Notes: generated by a model from the letters alone, not told the origin. A DNA stretch of 12,857 bases from an uncultured Peptococcaceae bacterium (GCA_958417755.1 CATZDY010000075.1:1-12857); one strand, 5' to 3'; shown: positions 1 to 5,910, numbered from the stretch's first letter. A program made the numbers and translations.

Positions 1-249
1 CAGTTCACTGATATGTGCGCCAGGGGTGATGAAACAATTGATGAACGGCTGGCATTGTTCCAAAGAAAACGGGAAGATGTGCAAAAACAAATACGTAAAT
101 TACAGGAGATTTTAGAGATTTTAGATTACAAATGCTGGTTTTATGAAACAGCACAACAGGATGGCACAACGCAATTTGTGGAAAATATGTCTGAAGAGGA
201 TATGCCCCAACACTACGTGTCAATTAAAGAAAAGTTGAACTCACTATAA
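1..249 (+). CDS. MerR-family transcriptional regulator, C-terminal part (5' end outside window)
   Basis: The frame is open from the first base, so 82 residues of a longer protein are visible and the start lies to the left. The visible part reads like the end of the DNA-binding domain linker and the long dimerisation helix of MerR proteins: GDETIDERLALF, then a basic/acidic heptad-rich stretch KQIRKLQEILEILDYK, then CWFYETA, which matches the usual DYK-x-W-x-YE pattern of the one-component MerR group near aldo/keto reductase or oxidoreductase genes. The winged-helix head is not visible. MerR proteins are cytoplasmic DNA-binding dimers that twist promoters with long spacers; the ligand here is unknown. 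The tail after the helix (about 30 residues, acidic, no cysteine pair) does not suggest a metal-binding MerR. The gene ends with TAA and no clear target gene follows. Confidence 0.85.
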   Translation, partial: QFTDMCARGDETIDERLALFQRKREDVQKQIRKLQEILEILDYKCWFYETAQQDGTTQFVENMSEEDMPQHYVSIKEKLNSL

Positions 250-316
250 ATAAGTATTTGTTATTTTCCTGAGTTCAAAGGGGCTTAAAAACAGTGATAC
301 TGTAGGGTAAGGCCTT

Positions 317-460
317 GTGCACAAAGAAAGTGAAGATGGACAAGAGGATATGGACGTGTTAGTGTGGAAAGGATTTACTTTCAATGCTGGTTTAGCTTCA
401 GCTTTTCTCGATAGGAATTTAGCTTATCCGTACAGTCAGTACCAGGAAGTTTTAAGGTGA
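317..460 (+). CDS. Possible small ORF or gene remnant, 47 aa, unrecognised
   Basis: This is a GTG-started frame in the gap between the merR end and the truncated feoB. An in-frame ATG lies at 350, and a stop at 308 limits it on the left. The peptide is soluble-looking: an acidic start (HKESEDGQED), then VWKGFTFNAGLASAF and a tyrosine-rich end (YPYSQYQEVLR). I do not recognise the family. A GGGTAAGG stretch lies only about four bases before the GTG, which is poor spacing. It sits in the segment where the feoB 3' half should be, so it may be a leftover of a gene brought next to feoB by a deletion, or chance. The rest of 250-497 holds only a short palindrome (ACAGT GAT ACTGT, 291-303). Confidence 0.22.
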   Translation: MHKESEDGQEDMDVLVWKGFTFNAGLASAFLDRNLAYPYSQYQEVLR

Positions 461-497
461 ATGCTTGTTTCCTCTTCCTAGCACAGGGACAAGCCCT

Positions 498-1187
498 TTA
501 TTTCTCTTTGGCTGGTTGTGCAAATCTTCCGTTACAAGGCACAAACACATTGGTCAACATGGCAATCAACCGTTCCCGAGGGGATTCAATGATCCGGCAA
601 GCAATCACCCCAGCAGCATTACAACCAAATCCCATACTCATAGTAAGGGCCTGCTTCCCGTGTACGCCAGCCTTTTTAAATAAACGATCCAGGTTAAAGG
701 CAACCCGGGGCAAATACCCCAAATCCTCTAGCAAAGCAAAACAAGGAAAAAAGATAGCCATGGGGGGCAGCATCACAGCAATGACCCAGGTCAAACAGAG
801 ATAAATCCCTTCTACAAAAAAACCATGAACCCAGACAGGGGCCCCCAGCCATTGGCACAATGTTGTTAGTTGCCCTTGGCCCCAAGTGAAAAATGTGGCC
901 AAAAGCTCTGAGGGTACGTTAGCCCCCACAATGGTAATCCAAAAAATAAGGCCTAAAAGAAAAGCCATGGAAGGAAATCCGAACAATTTGGAAGTAAAAA
1001 TATCGTCCAAACGAGTATCCCAATCCTTGGGATACCCTTCCTTGCTTACCACGGATGAAGCAATGTTTTCCGCTGCACCATAGATACTTTTCACAATCAC
1101 ATCATTGGTGACAAGGTTTCTCTTGCCCTTCCCCGCCACTTCTGCAGCAATTTGTTTCAATCCATCCACTGTAGTGCAAGATCTCAT
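498..1187 (-). CDS. feoB: Ferrous iron transporter membrane protein (split FeoB, permease half), truncated at C-terminus, probable pseudogene
   Basis: This 229-residue protein matches the part of FeoB that follows the G domain. It has a soluble N-terminal stretch with VIVKSIYGAAENIASSVV, a first membrane segment near residues 68-90, a second near 121-150, a GYLPRVAF motif near 157-164, and the signature GFGCNAAGVIACRIIESPRERL at about 186-207 (FeoB usually GFGCNVP...RTIE.PRDRL). FeoB permeases move Fe2+ through the cytoplasmic membrane. The frame stays clean up to FVPCNGRF (215-222) and then ends AQPAKEK-stop, whereas the family continues with roughly 200 more residues including the second Gate domain. 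I cannot find that continuation in the other frames between 250 and 525. The chosen ATG overlaps the upstream GTPase stop (ATGA, 1184-1187) and is preceded by GGGAGGAG, so the split from the GTPase is a real gene boundary. The missing C-terminus makes function doubtful. Confidence 0.82.
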   Translation of the reverse strand: MRSCTTVDGLKQIAAEVAGKGKRNLVTNDVIVKSIYGAAENIASSVVSKEGYPKDWDTRLDDIFTSKLFGFPSMAFLLGLIFWITIVGANVPSELLATFFTWGQGQLTTLCQWLGAPVWVHGFFVEGIYLCLTWVIAVMLPPMAIFFPCFALLEDLGYLPRVAFNLDRLFKKAGVHGKQALTMSMGFGCNAAGVIACRIIESPRERLIAMLTNVFVPCNGRFAQPAKEK

Positions 1188-1942
1188 GCTAAAATCTCTC
1201 CTCCCAGTGGATACAACACCCTTTCTTCCTGTCCCAACCATTGGGCAAACGAATGAATCACAGCAATATCCCCTTCCAGCAGACGCAAAGCCAGCCACCG
1301 GCTATTGGCCTTTTCCCCAACCAATTGGCGAATTTGCGGTTCAATGCGTTGGATGGAGGTCTCTATTTCTTCACTATAATGCACTGTATAGGGATGGGTT
1401 ACGATTTTTCCCAAAGCCATTTGTTCGATTTGCTCCAACAATACATCAAGTCCTTGTTTTTCCCGGGCTGTAATACCCACCACAGGAACCCCCAATTGTT
1501 TTGCCAACAAAGGAATATCTACCCGCAATTTTTTGCGCTTGGCTTCATCCAAAAGATTGACACAAACCACCACCCGGGAAGTAATTTCCAAGAGCTGTAA
1601 CACGAGGTTGAGATTCCTTTCCAAACAAGTGGCATCCACCACTGCCACTGCCACCTGGGGCTGGGCAAAACAAAGATAATCCCGGGCCACTTCTTCTTCC
1701 GGAGAGTGGGCCAGCAAAGAATAAGTGCCAGGTAAATCCACCACCCGATATCGCTTGCCATGATATACATAAATCCCTTCAGCCCGCAACACTGTTTTGC
1801 CGGGCCAATTCCCTGTATGTTGATTTAGCCCTGTAAGGGCATTGAACAAAGTGCTTTTCCCCGTATTGGGATTACCGGCCAAAGCCACCACATAATCTGC
1901 ATGTTTTCCTCCCTCACCACACGCTTGATACAATCCACCCAT
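1184..1942 (-). CDS. feoB: FeoB GTPase protein (split FeoB, G-protein half)
   Basis: This 252-residue cytoplasmic GTPase corresponds to the N-terminal NFeoB domain of full-length FeoB, which gates Fe2+ uptake. All G motifs are visible: G1 GNPNTGKS (23-30), G2 threonine T50 in the FeoB-typical NWPGKTV, G3 DLPG (69-72, followed by TYSL), G4 NLLD (129-132) and a G5-like GITA at 156-159. Residues from about 180 on match the helical GDI-like domain (RWLALRLLEGD near 215-224). It then ends at TGA instead of running into membrane helices. The ATG at 1942 follows GAGGAGGGG with nine bases of spacing. It lies 23 bp after feoA, and its stop overlaps the start of the membrane half, so translation is probably coupled. 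FeoB split into GTPase and membrane proteins is known from some clostridia. Confidence 0.92.
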   Translation of the reverse strand: MGGLYQACGEGGKHADYVVALAGNPNTGKSTLFNALTGLNQHTGNWPGKTVLRAEGIYVYHGKRYRVVDLPGTYSLLAHSPEEEVARDYLCFAQPQVAVAVVDATCLERNLNLVLQLLEITSRVVVCVNLLDEAKRKKLRVDIPLLAKQLGVPVVGITAREKQGLDVLLEQIEQMALGKIVTHPYTVHYSEEIETSIQRIEPQIRQLVGEKANSRWLALRLLEGDIAVIHSFAQWLGQEERVLYPLGGEILA

Positions 1943-1965
1943 TTTACTATACCCCTCCTCATCTT

Positions 1966-2229
1966 TTATTGATAGGACACCCGAATTTTGCTCGCATCTT
2001 CCTTACGCAGCGCAATCACAGCGCCCCGTATGCGAAAGGCCTTGGGATCCCCCACAGGACTCACCCGCAAAGCCTCAACCCATGTGTCTGTTACCAAGCC
2101 AATGTCCAGCATCCTTCGTTTGATTTCTCCTTCCGCTTGGTTATCACAAACCCTTGCTTTGCAACCCACGGGTAAATCATACAAAGAGATAAATCCTGGC
2201 CAGATTTTTTTCTGCTCACTTTTTCCCAT
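1966..2229 (-). CDS. feoA: Ferrous iron transport protein A (FeoA)
   Basis: This 87-residue small SH3-like protein of the FeoA family is thought to bind the FeoB G domain and help Fe2+ uptake at the inner face of the membrane. It shows the family features: an early SLYDLPVG segment (15-22), the RRMLDIGLV core (38-46, usually RRL.DMGL.pG), and the later strand pair DPKAFRIRGAVIALRKEDASKI (61-82). I chose the ATG at 2229 because AGGTGG sits eight bases before it. A GTG four codons upstream (2241) has only a weak AGAGAG in front. It is the first gene of the leftward feo operon, followed after 23 bp by the FeoB GTPase gene. The operator-like palindromes upstream (2319-2357) make metal regulation plausible, but the regulator cannot be named from sequence. 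Confidence 0.9.
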   Translation of the reverse strand: MGKSEQKKIWPGFISLYDLPVGCKARVCDNQAEGEIKRRMLDIGLVTDTWVEALRVSPVGDPKAFRIRGAVIALRKEDASKIRVSYQ

Positions 2230-2318
2230 ATGCGCACCCACCTAACTCTCTGCTCTCATGTACCATTTCCTAAGAACAAAACTGATTTTTTAGTATTCCC
2301 ATACAAGCCTTTGCAATC

Positions 2319-2357
2319 TTAGCCTAGACTAACTATTGCCCATGAAAAGTCCCTAGG
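2319..2357. promoter_or_regulatory. CTAG-centred palindromes upstream of feoA, candidate metal-regulator operator
   Basis: TTAGCCTAGACTAA (2319-2332) is a near-perfect palindrome centred on CTAG (12 of 14 positions symmetric), and CCTAGG (2352-2357) follows 29 bases later, centre to centre, close to three helical turns. The first resembles the TTAGG...CCTAA-type half-sites of DtxR/IdeR-family iron regulators, which would suit a feo operon starting about 90 bp away. Fur-type GATAAT repeats were not seen. The assignment to DtxR is inference. Confidence 0.35.
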
Positions 2358-2465
2358 ATAGTCATGATACATAGTATGGCATTGGCATTCCTTTTGACAC
2401 CATCAGACTAAAACCAGGGAATGATTTCAATGTTTCCATGGTATGATACTATTTTAGATTACAAA

Positions 2466-2500
2466 GTTTTGCCTAAAACAATCATCTAGGAAACCTAGAT
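2466..2500. promoter_or_regulatory. Two adjacent inverted repeats in the feoA-map divergent region
   Basis: GTTTT-GCCT-AAAAC (2466-2479) is followed by a perfect 7-bp inverted repeat, ATCTAGG-AAA-CCTAGAT (2484-2500). They end about 20 bases before the probable -10 of the methionine aminopeptidase gene, so a protein bound here would cover the -35 area. The first repeat contains TTTGCCT, the half-site known from MntR/DtxR-type manganese or iron regulators, which is suggestive only. The rest of the 2230-2598 gap is AT-rich without a coding frame I can support. Confidence 0.35.
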
Positions 2501-2521
2501 ATCCAACCAGCTGTCATTCTA

Positions 2522-2530
2522 TGATATACT
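2522..2530 (+). promoter_or_regulatory. Probable extended -10 promoter element of map
   Basis: TGATATACT is an extended -10 (TGN plus TATACT) about 68 bases before the map start codon. No good -35 TTGACA stands at 17 bases upstream, which is tolerated for extended -10 promoters. The perfect TTGACA at 2394-2399 has no convincing -10 at normal spacing. Confidence 0.4.
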
Positions 2531-2598
2531 AAATGATAAAATCACCCTGGTTTCTCAAAACAACAAAGGGTACTGATGAATAAAGAAGGTAGAAAACC

Positions 2599-3468
2599 AT
2601 GAAATTGAATCGCAATGATTGTTGTTGGTGCGGTAGTGGAAAAAAGTATAAGAAATGTCACATGGAATTGGATGAAAAAATCCATTTTTATGCCCAAGCA
2701 GGCCATCATGTTCCTCCCCGGCATATTCTGAAAACCCCGGAACAAATAGAAAAAATCAAGCAATGTGCCACCTTGAATACCGCTGTACTGGACCATGTGG
2801 CCCAACACATTGCCCTGGGTATGACTACAGAAGAAATCCATCAAATGGTGGATACATTTACCCGGGAAAAGGGTGGTATCCCTGCCCCTTTACATTACAA
2901 GGGCTTTCCCAAAAGCGTTTGCACTTCCTTAAATCACGAAGTTTGCCATGGCATTCCTAGCTCTGGGGTCAGGCTCAAAAGCGGGGATATTCTGAATGTG
3001 GATGTTACCACCATGTTAGATGGTTATTATGCCGATGCTTCCAGAATGTTTTTATTGGGCAATGTAGATGCCAAAGCCCAAAACCTGGTCAAAGTAGCCC
3101 AAGAATGTCGGCAAAAGGGAGTGGAGGTTTTGAAACCTTGGGGCTTTTTAGGAGATGCCGGAGAGGCTATCACGACCCATGCTGAGGCAGAAGGATATTC
3201 TGTGGTGCGGGATTTTGGCGGACATGGCATTGGCCTGGCTTTTCATGAAGTGCCTTTTATCAGCCATGTATCCAAAAAAGGGACGGATATGCTTTTGGTG
3301 CCAGGTATGGTCTTTACCATAGAACCCATGATCAACCAAGGCACCTATCAGATTAGAACAGATGAAAAAAATGGCTGGACAATCTATACCAAGGACGGGA
3401 AATTATCCGCTCAATGGGAAAGCACTGTGCTCATTACAGAAACAGGGGTAGAGGAATTAACCTGTTAA
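2599..3468 (+). CDS. map: Methionine aminopeptidase type I with N-terminal SEC-C zinc motif
   Basis: This 289-residue enzyme removes the initiator methionine from new proteins at the ribosome. The pita-bread fold residues are all present: H117 in CHGIP, metal ligands D135 (LNVDV), D146 (YYADAS), H209 (GGHGIG), E242 (IEPM) and E274 (QWES), plus a second histidine at H216 in FHEVP. An extra N-terminus of about 40 residues carries a SEC-C-type motif, C9-W-C11-GSGKKYKKC20-H21, like the zinc tail of SecA, known in some clostridial MAPs and probably used for ribosome or partner contact. The ATG follows AAGAAGGTAG at normal spacing. It is a single gene transcribed away from feoA; the next hairpin is 230 bp downstream. 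This form differs from the short MAP normally found in ribosomal-protein operons, so a second map gene elsewhere in the genome is likely. Confidence 0.95.
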   Translation: MKLNRNDCCWCGSGKKYKKCHMELDEKIHFYAQAGHHVPPRHILKTPEQIEKIKQCATLNTAVLDHVAQHIALGMTTEEIHQMVDTFTREKGGIPAPLHYKGFPKSVCTSLNHEVCHGIPSSGVRLKSGDILNVDVTTMLDGYYADASRMFLLGNVDAKAQNLVKVAQECRQKGVEVLKPWGFLGDAGEAITTHAEAEGYSVVRDFGGHGIGLAFHEVPFISHVSKKGTDMLLVPGMVFTIEPMINQGTYQIRTDEKNGWTIYTKDGKLSAQWESTVLITETGVEELTC

Positions 3469-3791
3469 GATGCATAGCCAAGAAAAAAGAATTCGTTCAT
3501 GATAAGCAGAGAAAAATACAATTGATGTACTGGATAGCCCCATAAACATCATCGAATGGTCTCTAATAGTTAAATTCATGAAAGCCTTGGGCTGGAAAAA
3601 TAGAAGAACACTGGGTTCACGTTTTTCTCAAAAACACCTTGGTTGGATTATAGCAAATCAAGATGGTATTGCAAGTCGCCAGCATACCAAGACAAACAAA
3701 AGGGGGCATCCGTCATGTCTTGGGCTCCCTTTTATTTGTTTCTGCTACCCTCTCCTGTTTTGTTACCGTGCTTTAAGGCTTCTCATGCCAT
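3469..3791. other. Intergenic region without a supported gene
   Basis: This is the stretch between map and the kinase debris. Short frames occur on both strands but none has a ribosome binding site, recognisable domain or sensible composition. The only structure I can support is the terminator-like hairpin at 3698-3733. A decayed gene is possible because the neighbouring segment is clearly decayed, but I cannot identify one. Confidence 0.5.
3698..3742 (+). terminator. Rho-independent terminator-like hairpin
   Basis: AAAAGGGGGC (3698-3707) pairs with GCTCCCTTTT (3724-3733), giving a 10-bp stem with one G-U pair and a 16-base loop. The T-rich tail TTTATTTGTTT follows on the + strand and an A-rich flank lies on the other side. 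It could end transcription from map, 230 bp away, and possibly serve both directions. The distance from map and the large loop lower confidence. Confidence 0.45.
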
Positions 3792-3912
3792 TCATTTCAA
3801 AACTATCCATCCATGTAGTCTTTTCATAAACCCATGGATTGCTTCCTGGGAATTTAGAGAAATCCTGCACCTCAGCCCTTTACAGGAAAGCGGCTTATCA
3901 TCTGTGCTATAA
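3792..3912 (-). pseudogene. Possible degenerate response-regulator receiver fragment
   Basis: In the frame that continues past the kinase end, the residues STDDKPLSCKGLR (3908-3870) resemble the start of a receiver domain (usually VDDEPL.RKGLR with the acidic pair), and SLNSQEAIHGF resembles the later NGQEAI segment. About ten residues are missing between them, the normal hydrophobic first strand is absent, and no phosphorylatable aspartate block follows before the stop at 3792. Position supports the idea: LytS- or YesM-type kinases are normally followed at once by their regulator. It may instead be chance read-through. Confidence 0.35.
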
Positions 3913-4231
3913 CCGCCTTGGGGGCTCCCTTCTTTGGGAATTGCAATGGTTACCCGCGTCCCCTTGCCCGGTAGGCTCTCCACCTGAAGCTGCCCACCAC
4001 CCATAGACTTCACTCTTTCTGCCACATTTTTCAGCCCCACATGGGTCCTGCCTTCCTGTTGATAAGCAGACTCACTTCTTCACCATCATTAGACACTGTG
4101 ATGATGAAAGCCTCCTCTATTTCATCATCTGCAATGATAACTGTTCCTCCGCCTTCTTTTTTGGTAATCCCTTGGAGTACGGCATTTTCAAAAATAAGTG
4201 GTAAAAAATAAACTTTTTCATAGATCCCCAA
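3913..4231 (-). pseudogene. Sensor histidine kinase remnant (LytS/YesM type), ATPase domain only, frameshifted
   Basis: Two leftward frames together spell most of a HATPase_c domain. The first (about 4215-4075) has FLPLIFENAVLQGI, the N-box with ENA as in LytS/YesM kinases, then GGGTVIIADDE and FIITVSNDG (G1 box). The second picks up at about 4063 with THVGLKNVAERVKSMGG (G2-like GLKNV), then LQVESLPGKGTRVTIAIP, the normal last strands, ending near 3927. The change of frame falls between GEE and the QQEG codons, near 4060-4075, so at least one indel is present. The membrane sensor and the phospho-accepting histidine region are missing altogether. The right end abuts the promoter and start of the sigma gene on the other strand. 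This is a non-functional remnant of a two-component system that would have sensed an extracellular signal. Confidence 0.8.
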
Positions 4232-4238
4232 CGTCTTA
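4209..4238 (+). promoter_or_regulatory. Candidate ECF-type autoregulated promoter of the sigma operon
   Basis: TAAACTTTTT (4209-4218) resembles the -35 of SigV/SigM/SigW-type promoters (TGAAAC followed by T-rich sequence), and CGTCTTA (4232-4238) matches their CGTC -10. The gap from AAAC to CGTC is 18 bases, one or two more than the usual 16-17, and the -35 lacks the G. Transcription would start near 4243, about 20 bases before the sigma ATG. ECF sigma factors commonly drive their own operon, so the position fits. Confidence 0.35.
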
Positions 4239-4264
4239 ACAATAGAAAGGGGGCCATAAAGCAC

Positions 4265-4744
4265 ATGATACATACCATTGAACAATATATTCTAGAAAAC
4301 AATGATAAATTATACCGCATAGCCTACGGGTATGTGAAACAAGCAGATGACGCCATGGATATTGTCCAGGACGCTATCTTTAAAATGCTGACCAAATCCA
4401 ATACCTTAAAAAACAAGGAATCCATCAAAACCTGGGCCTACCGCATTGTGGTGAATACTGCCCTGGATTTCTTAAGAAAACATAAAAAGGTCATTCCCAT
4501 GGATATCAATGATTTGCCAGAACAAGAGGCCGTTGATTTTTATCAGGACATGGATTTACAAAAGGCCATTGATGCCTTGCCTTTTAAGCAAAAAACCATT
4601 ATTATGCTTCGCTTTTACGAGGACCTGGATTTACAGGAAATTGCTTCCATCACAGGGGATAACCTCAATACCATTAAATCAAGATTATACAATGCCTTGG
4701 ATAAATTGAAAATCACGTATCAAAAGGAGGGTTCTTTGGTATGA
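4265..4744 (+). CDS. sigV: ECF RNA polymerase sigma factor, SigV-like
   Basis: This 159-residue cytoplasmic sigma factor has only regions 2 and 4, as usual for the ECF group. Region 2 covers about residues 12-76: LYRIAYGYVKQADDAMDIVQDAIFKM with the DA.DIVQD core, then IKTWAYRIVVNTALDFLRKHKK, the -10 recognition helix. Region 4 covers about 100-150: ALPFKQKTIIMLRFYEDL, then DLQEIASIT and NTIKSRLYNALDKLK, the helix-turn-helix for the -35. The ATG at 4265 follows AAAGGGGG by about 11 bases. The stop overlaps the start of the anti-sigma gene (ATGA, 4741-4744), giving coupled translation and balanced amounts. By analogy with Bacillus SigV it should respond to envelope damage such as lysozyme. The SigV name rests mostly on the RsiV-like partner. 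Confidence 0.88.
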   Translation: MIHTIEQYILENNDKLYRIAYGYVKQADDAMDIVQDAIFKMLTKSNTLKNKESIKTWAYRIVVNTALDFLRKHKKVIPMDINDLPEQEAVDFYQDMDLQKAIDALPFKQKTIIMLRFYEDLDLQEIASITGDNLNTIKSRLYNALDKLKITYQKEGSLV

Positions 4745-5517
4745 ATGAATTTGATAAATTGAAAGATGATTTTCACAACATCGAAATCCCCAAGGACTTG
4801 GACCGCATGACAAAAAAGACCATTCAAAAAGCAAGAATGCATAGACGTTTGACTTCTGTTTTGAAATATACAGCTTCCTCTGCTGCTGTGCTCTTACTAG
4901 GCATTACAGTGATTAGCAACACGAACCAAGCTTTGGCCAATACCATGAAAGATATCCCTGTATTAGGAAATGTGGTGCAAATCGTTAGCTTTACGGAATT
5001 TAAAGAAGAACAGCCGGATAAAAGCATTGATGTCAAAACACCCCATTTGGAAGGAACAGATCCAGCAATCAATGCGGAGATCGCCAAAACATCCCAGGAA
5101 ATCATCAACCGCTATTTACAAAAGGATACAACCCACCTGGCTTTATCTTCCTCATATGAGGTGAAATGCGACAATGACCAATATCTTTCCTTTGTCATTG
5201 AATATTTTGAAGCTGCAGGATCTTCCTCCACCAGTTACAAGTGTTACACCATTGACAAAAAGACAAATCAAGCCCTTGGGCTAAAGGACTTTTTCCCCAA
5301 TACGCCGGATTATAGGGAAAAAATAACGGCTGAAGTAAAGAAACAGTTGGATCAGCGAGGGGTGCTCTATTTTGAGGAAGAGTTTACTATCATCAAACCG
5401 GATCAGAACTTTTTCCTAGATGAAGAGGGACGGATTTCCATTTGCTTTGATGAATACGAGATTGCCCCAGGTTCAGAAGGCCCCTTGATTGTGGAACTTC
5501 CTGCTGACTTTCAATGA
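4741..5517 (+). CDS. rsiV: RsiV-like anti-sigma factor, membrane-anchored, DUF3298-type extracellular domain
   Basis: This 258-residue protein follows the sigma gene with a four-base overlap. Residues 1-40 are charged and cytoplasmic (DKLKDDFHNIEIPKDLDRM), the part that should hold the sigma factor. One membrane segment lies at about 42-60 and ends TNQALA-N, a signal-peptidase-like site that RsiV proteins use for regulated cleavage. The outside part contains a DUF4163-like stretch (100-170) and a DUF3298-like end (about 175-255) with LKDFFP, NFFLDEEGRISICFDEYEIAPGSEGP and a final VELP, typical of RsiV. In Bacillus and Enterococcus RsiV binds lysozyme, is cut by signal peptidase and then RasP, and releases SigV. 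Two outer cysteines (143 and 168) could form a disulfide. Lysozyme binding here is inferred from family only. The gene is followed by a terminator at 5557. Confidence 0.85.
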   Translation: MNEFDKLKDDFHNIEIPKDLDRMTKKTIQKARMHRRLTSVLKYTASSAAVLLLGITVISNTNQALANTMKDIPVLGNVVQIVSFTEFKEEQPDKSIDVKTPHLEGTDPAINAEIAKTSQEIINRYLQKDTTHLALSSSYEVKCDNDQYLSFVIEYFEAAGSSSTSYKCYTIDKKTNQALGLKDFFPNTPDYREKITAEVKKQLDQRGVLYFEEEFTIIKPDQNFFLDEEGRISICFDEYEIAPGSEGPLIVELPADFQ

Positions 5518-5556
5518 GATTGACCTTATAAATTGCTACCATATCCATCACTTCCT

Positions 5557-5600
5557 TTATCCCTCGCTTTCGTTAAAAAAGGCGGGGGATAAGCTTTTTA
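5557..5600 (+). terminator. Rho-independent terminator of the sigma/anti-sigma operon
   Basis: TTATCCCTCGC (5557-5567) pairs over 11 bp with GCGGGGGATAA (5582-5592), with one G-U pair and a 14-base loop, followed by GCTTTTTAGCTT. It lies 40 bases after the rsiV stop. Confidence 0.7.
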
Positions 5601-5655
5601 GCTTATATCATGGAGAGAACAATTTTTGGGCCATCCATATGCAACAAAAGGAAAA

Positions 5656-5910
5656 TCAAAAACCGGATTGGCCAATCCAATCCCACAAAGCCATGCATAA
5701 GAACACCATCAATACCACCAATACTGCCCCCAATGGTTTTGGATTGCGGATTTTGGTGGTCCCAATATGACAGCGTTCAAGAATGGCAGCTCCAAAAAGA
5801 AACAATAGAATAAGAAAAATGAATAGCAAAAGCAAGCGAATACCTTGTGGAAAATCAAAATGAAACATCATCCCCATTGGCTCCTGTTGGTTGGTTTTTT
5901 CTCCATCCAT
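5656..5910 (-). CDS. Small membrane protein with two TM segments, function unknown
   Basis: This 84-residue protein has a short polar N-terminus (MDGEKTNQQEP), a first strongly hydrophobic segment at about 25-43 (LLLLFIFLILLFLFG follows IR), a short charged loop with RCHIGTTKIRNPKP, and a second segment at about 60-78 (GAVLVVLMVFLCMALW), so both ends are probably on the same side of the membrane. I chose the ATG at 5910 with AGGA seven bases before it. The frame also extends to a TTG at 5970, but that start has no ribosome binding site. I do not recognise the family. Frames on the opposite strand over the same bases look like shadows. It is transcribed toward the sigma operon terminator and away from the DUF2809-like gene. 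It is probably real because of its clean two-helix design, but it has no neighbour that suggests a role. Confidence 0.5.
   Translation of the reverse strand: MDGEKTNQQEPMGMMFHFDFPQGIRLLLLFIFLILLFLFGAAILERCHIGTTKIRNPKPLGAVLVVLMVFLCMALWDWIGQSGF

Noticed and set aside
291..303. ACAGT-GAT-ACTGT palindrome as a MerR operator
   Set aside because: The 5-bp arms are too short to support, and no -35/-10 pair with the 19-20 base MerR-type spacer is visible around it.
1188..1298. Upstream 37-codon extension of the FeoB membrane-half frame
   Set aside because: It overlaps the GTPase gene, has no family similarity (MAGFASAGRGYC...) and no ribosome site, while the ATG at 1187 has GGGAGGAG and the ATGA overlap.
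2230..2241. GTG start for feoA
   Set aside because: Its upstream AGAGAG is weak; the ATG at 2229 has AGGTGG at eight bases and gives the usual FeoA length.
2394..2399. Perfect TTGACA as -35 of the map promoter
   Set aside because: No acceptable -10 at 16-18 bases downstream; the extended -10 at 2522-2530 is closer to the gene and better.
5489..5813. Rightward frames after rsiV (93 and 67 codons)
   Set aside because: They span the operon terminator and lie opposite the better-supported two-TM membrane gene; no start signal.
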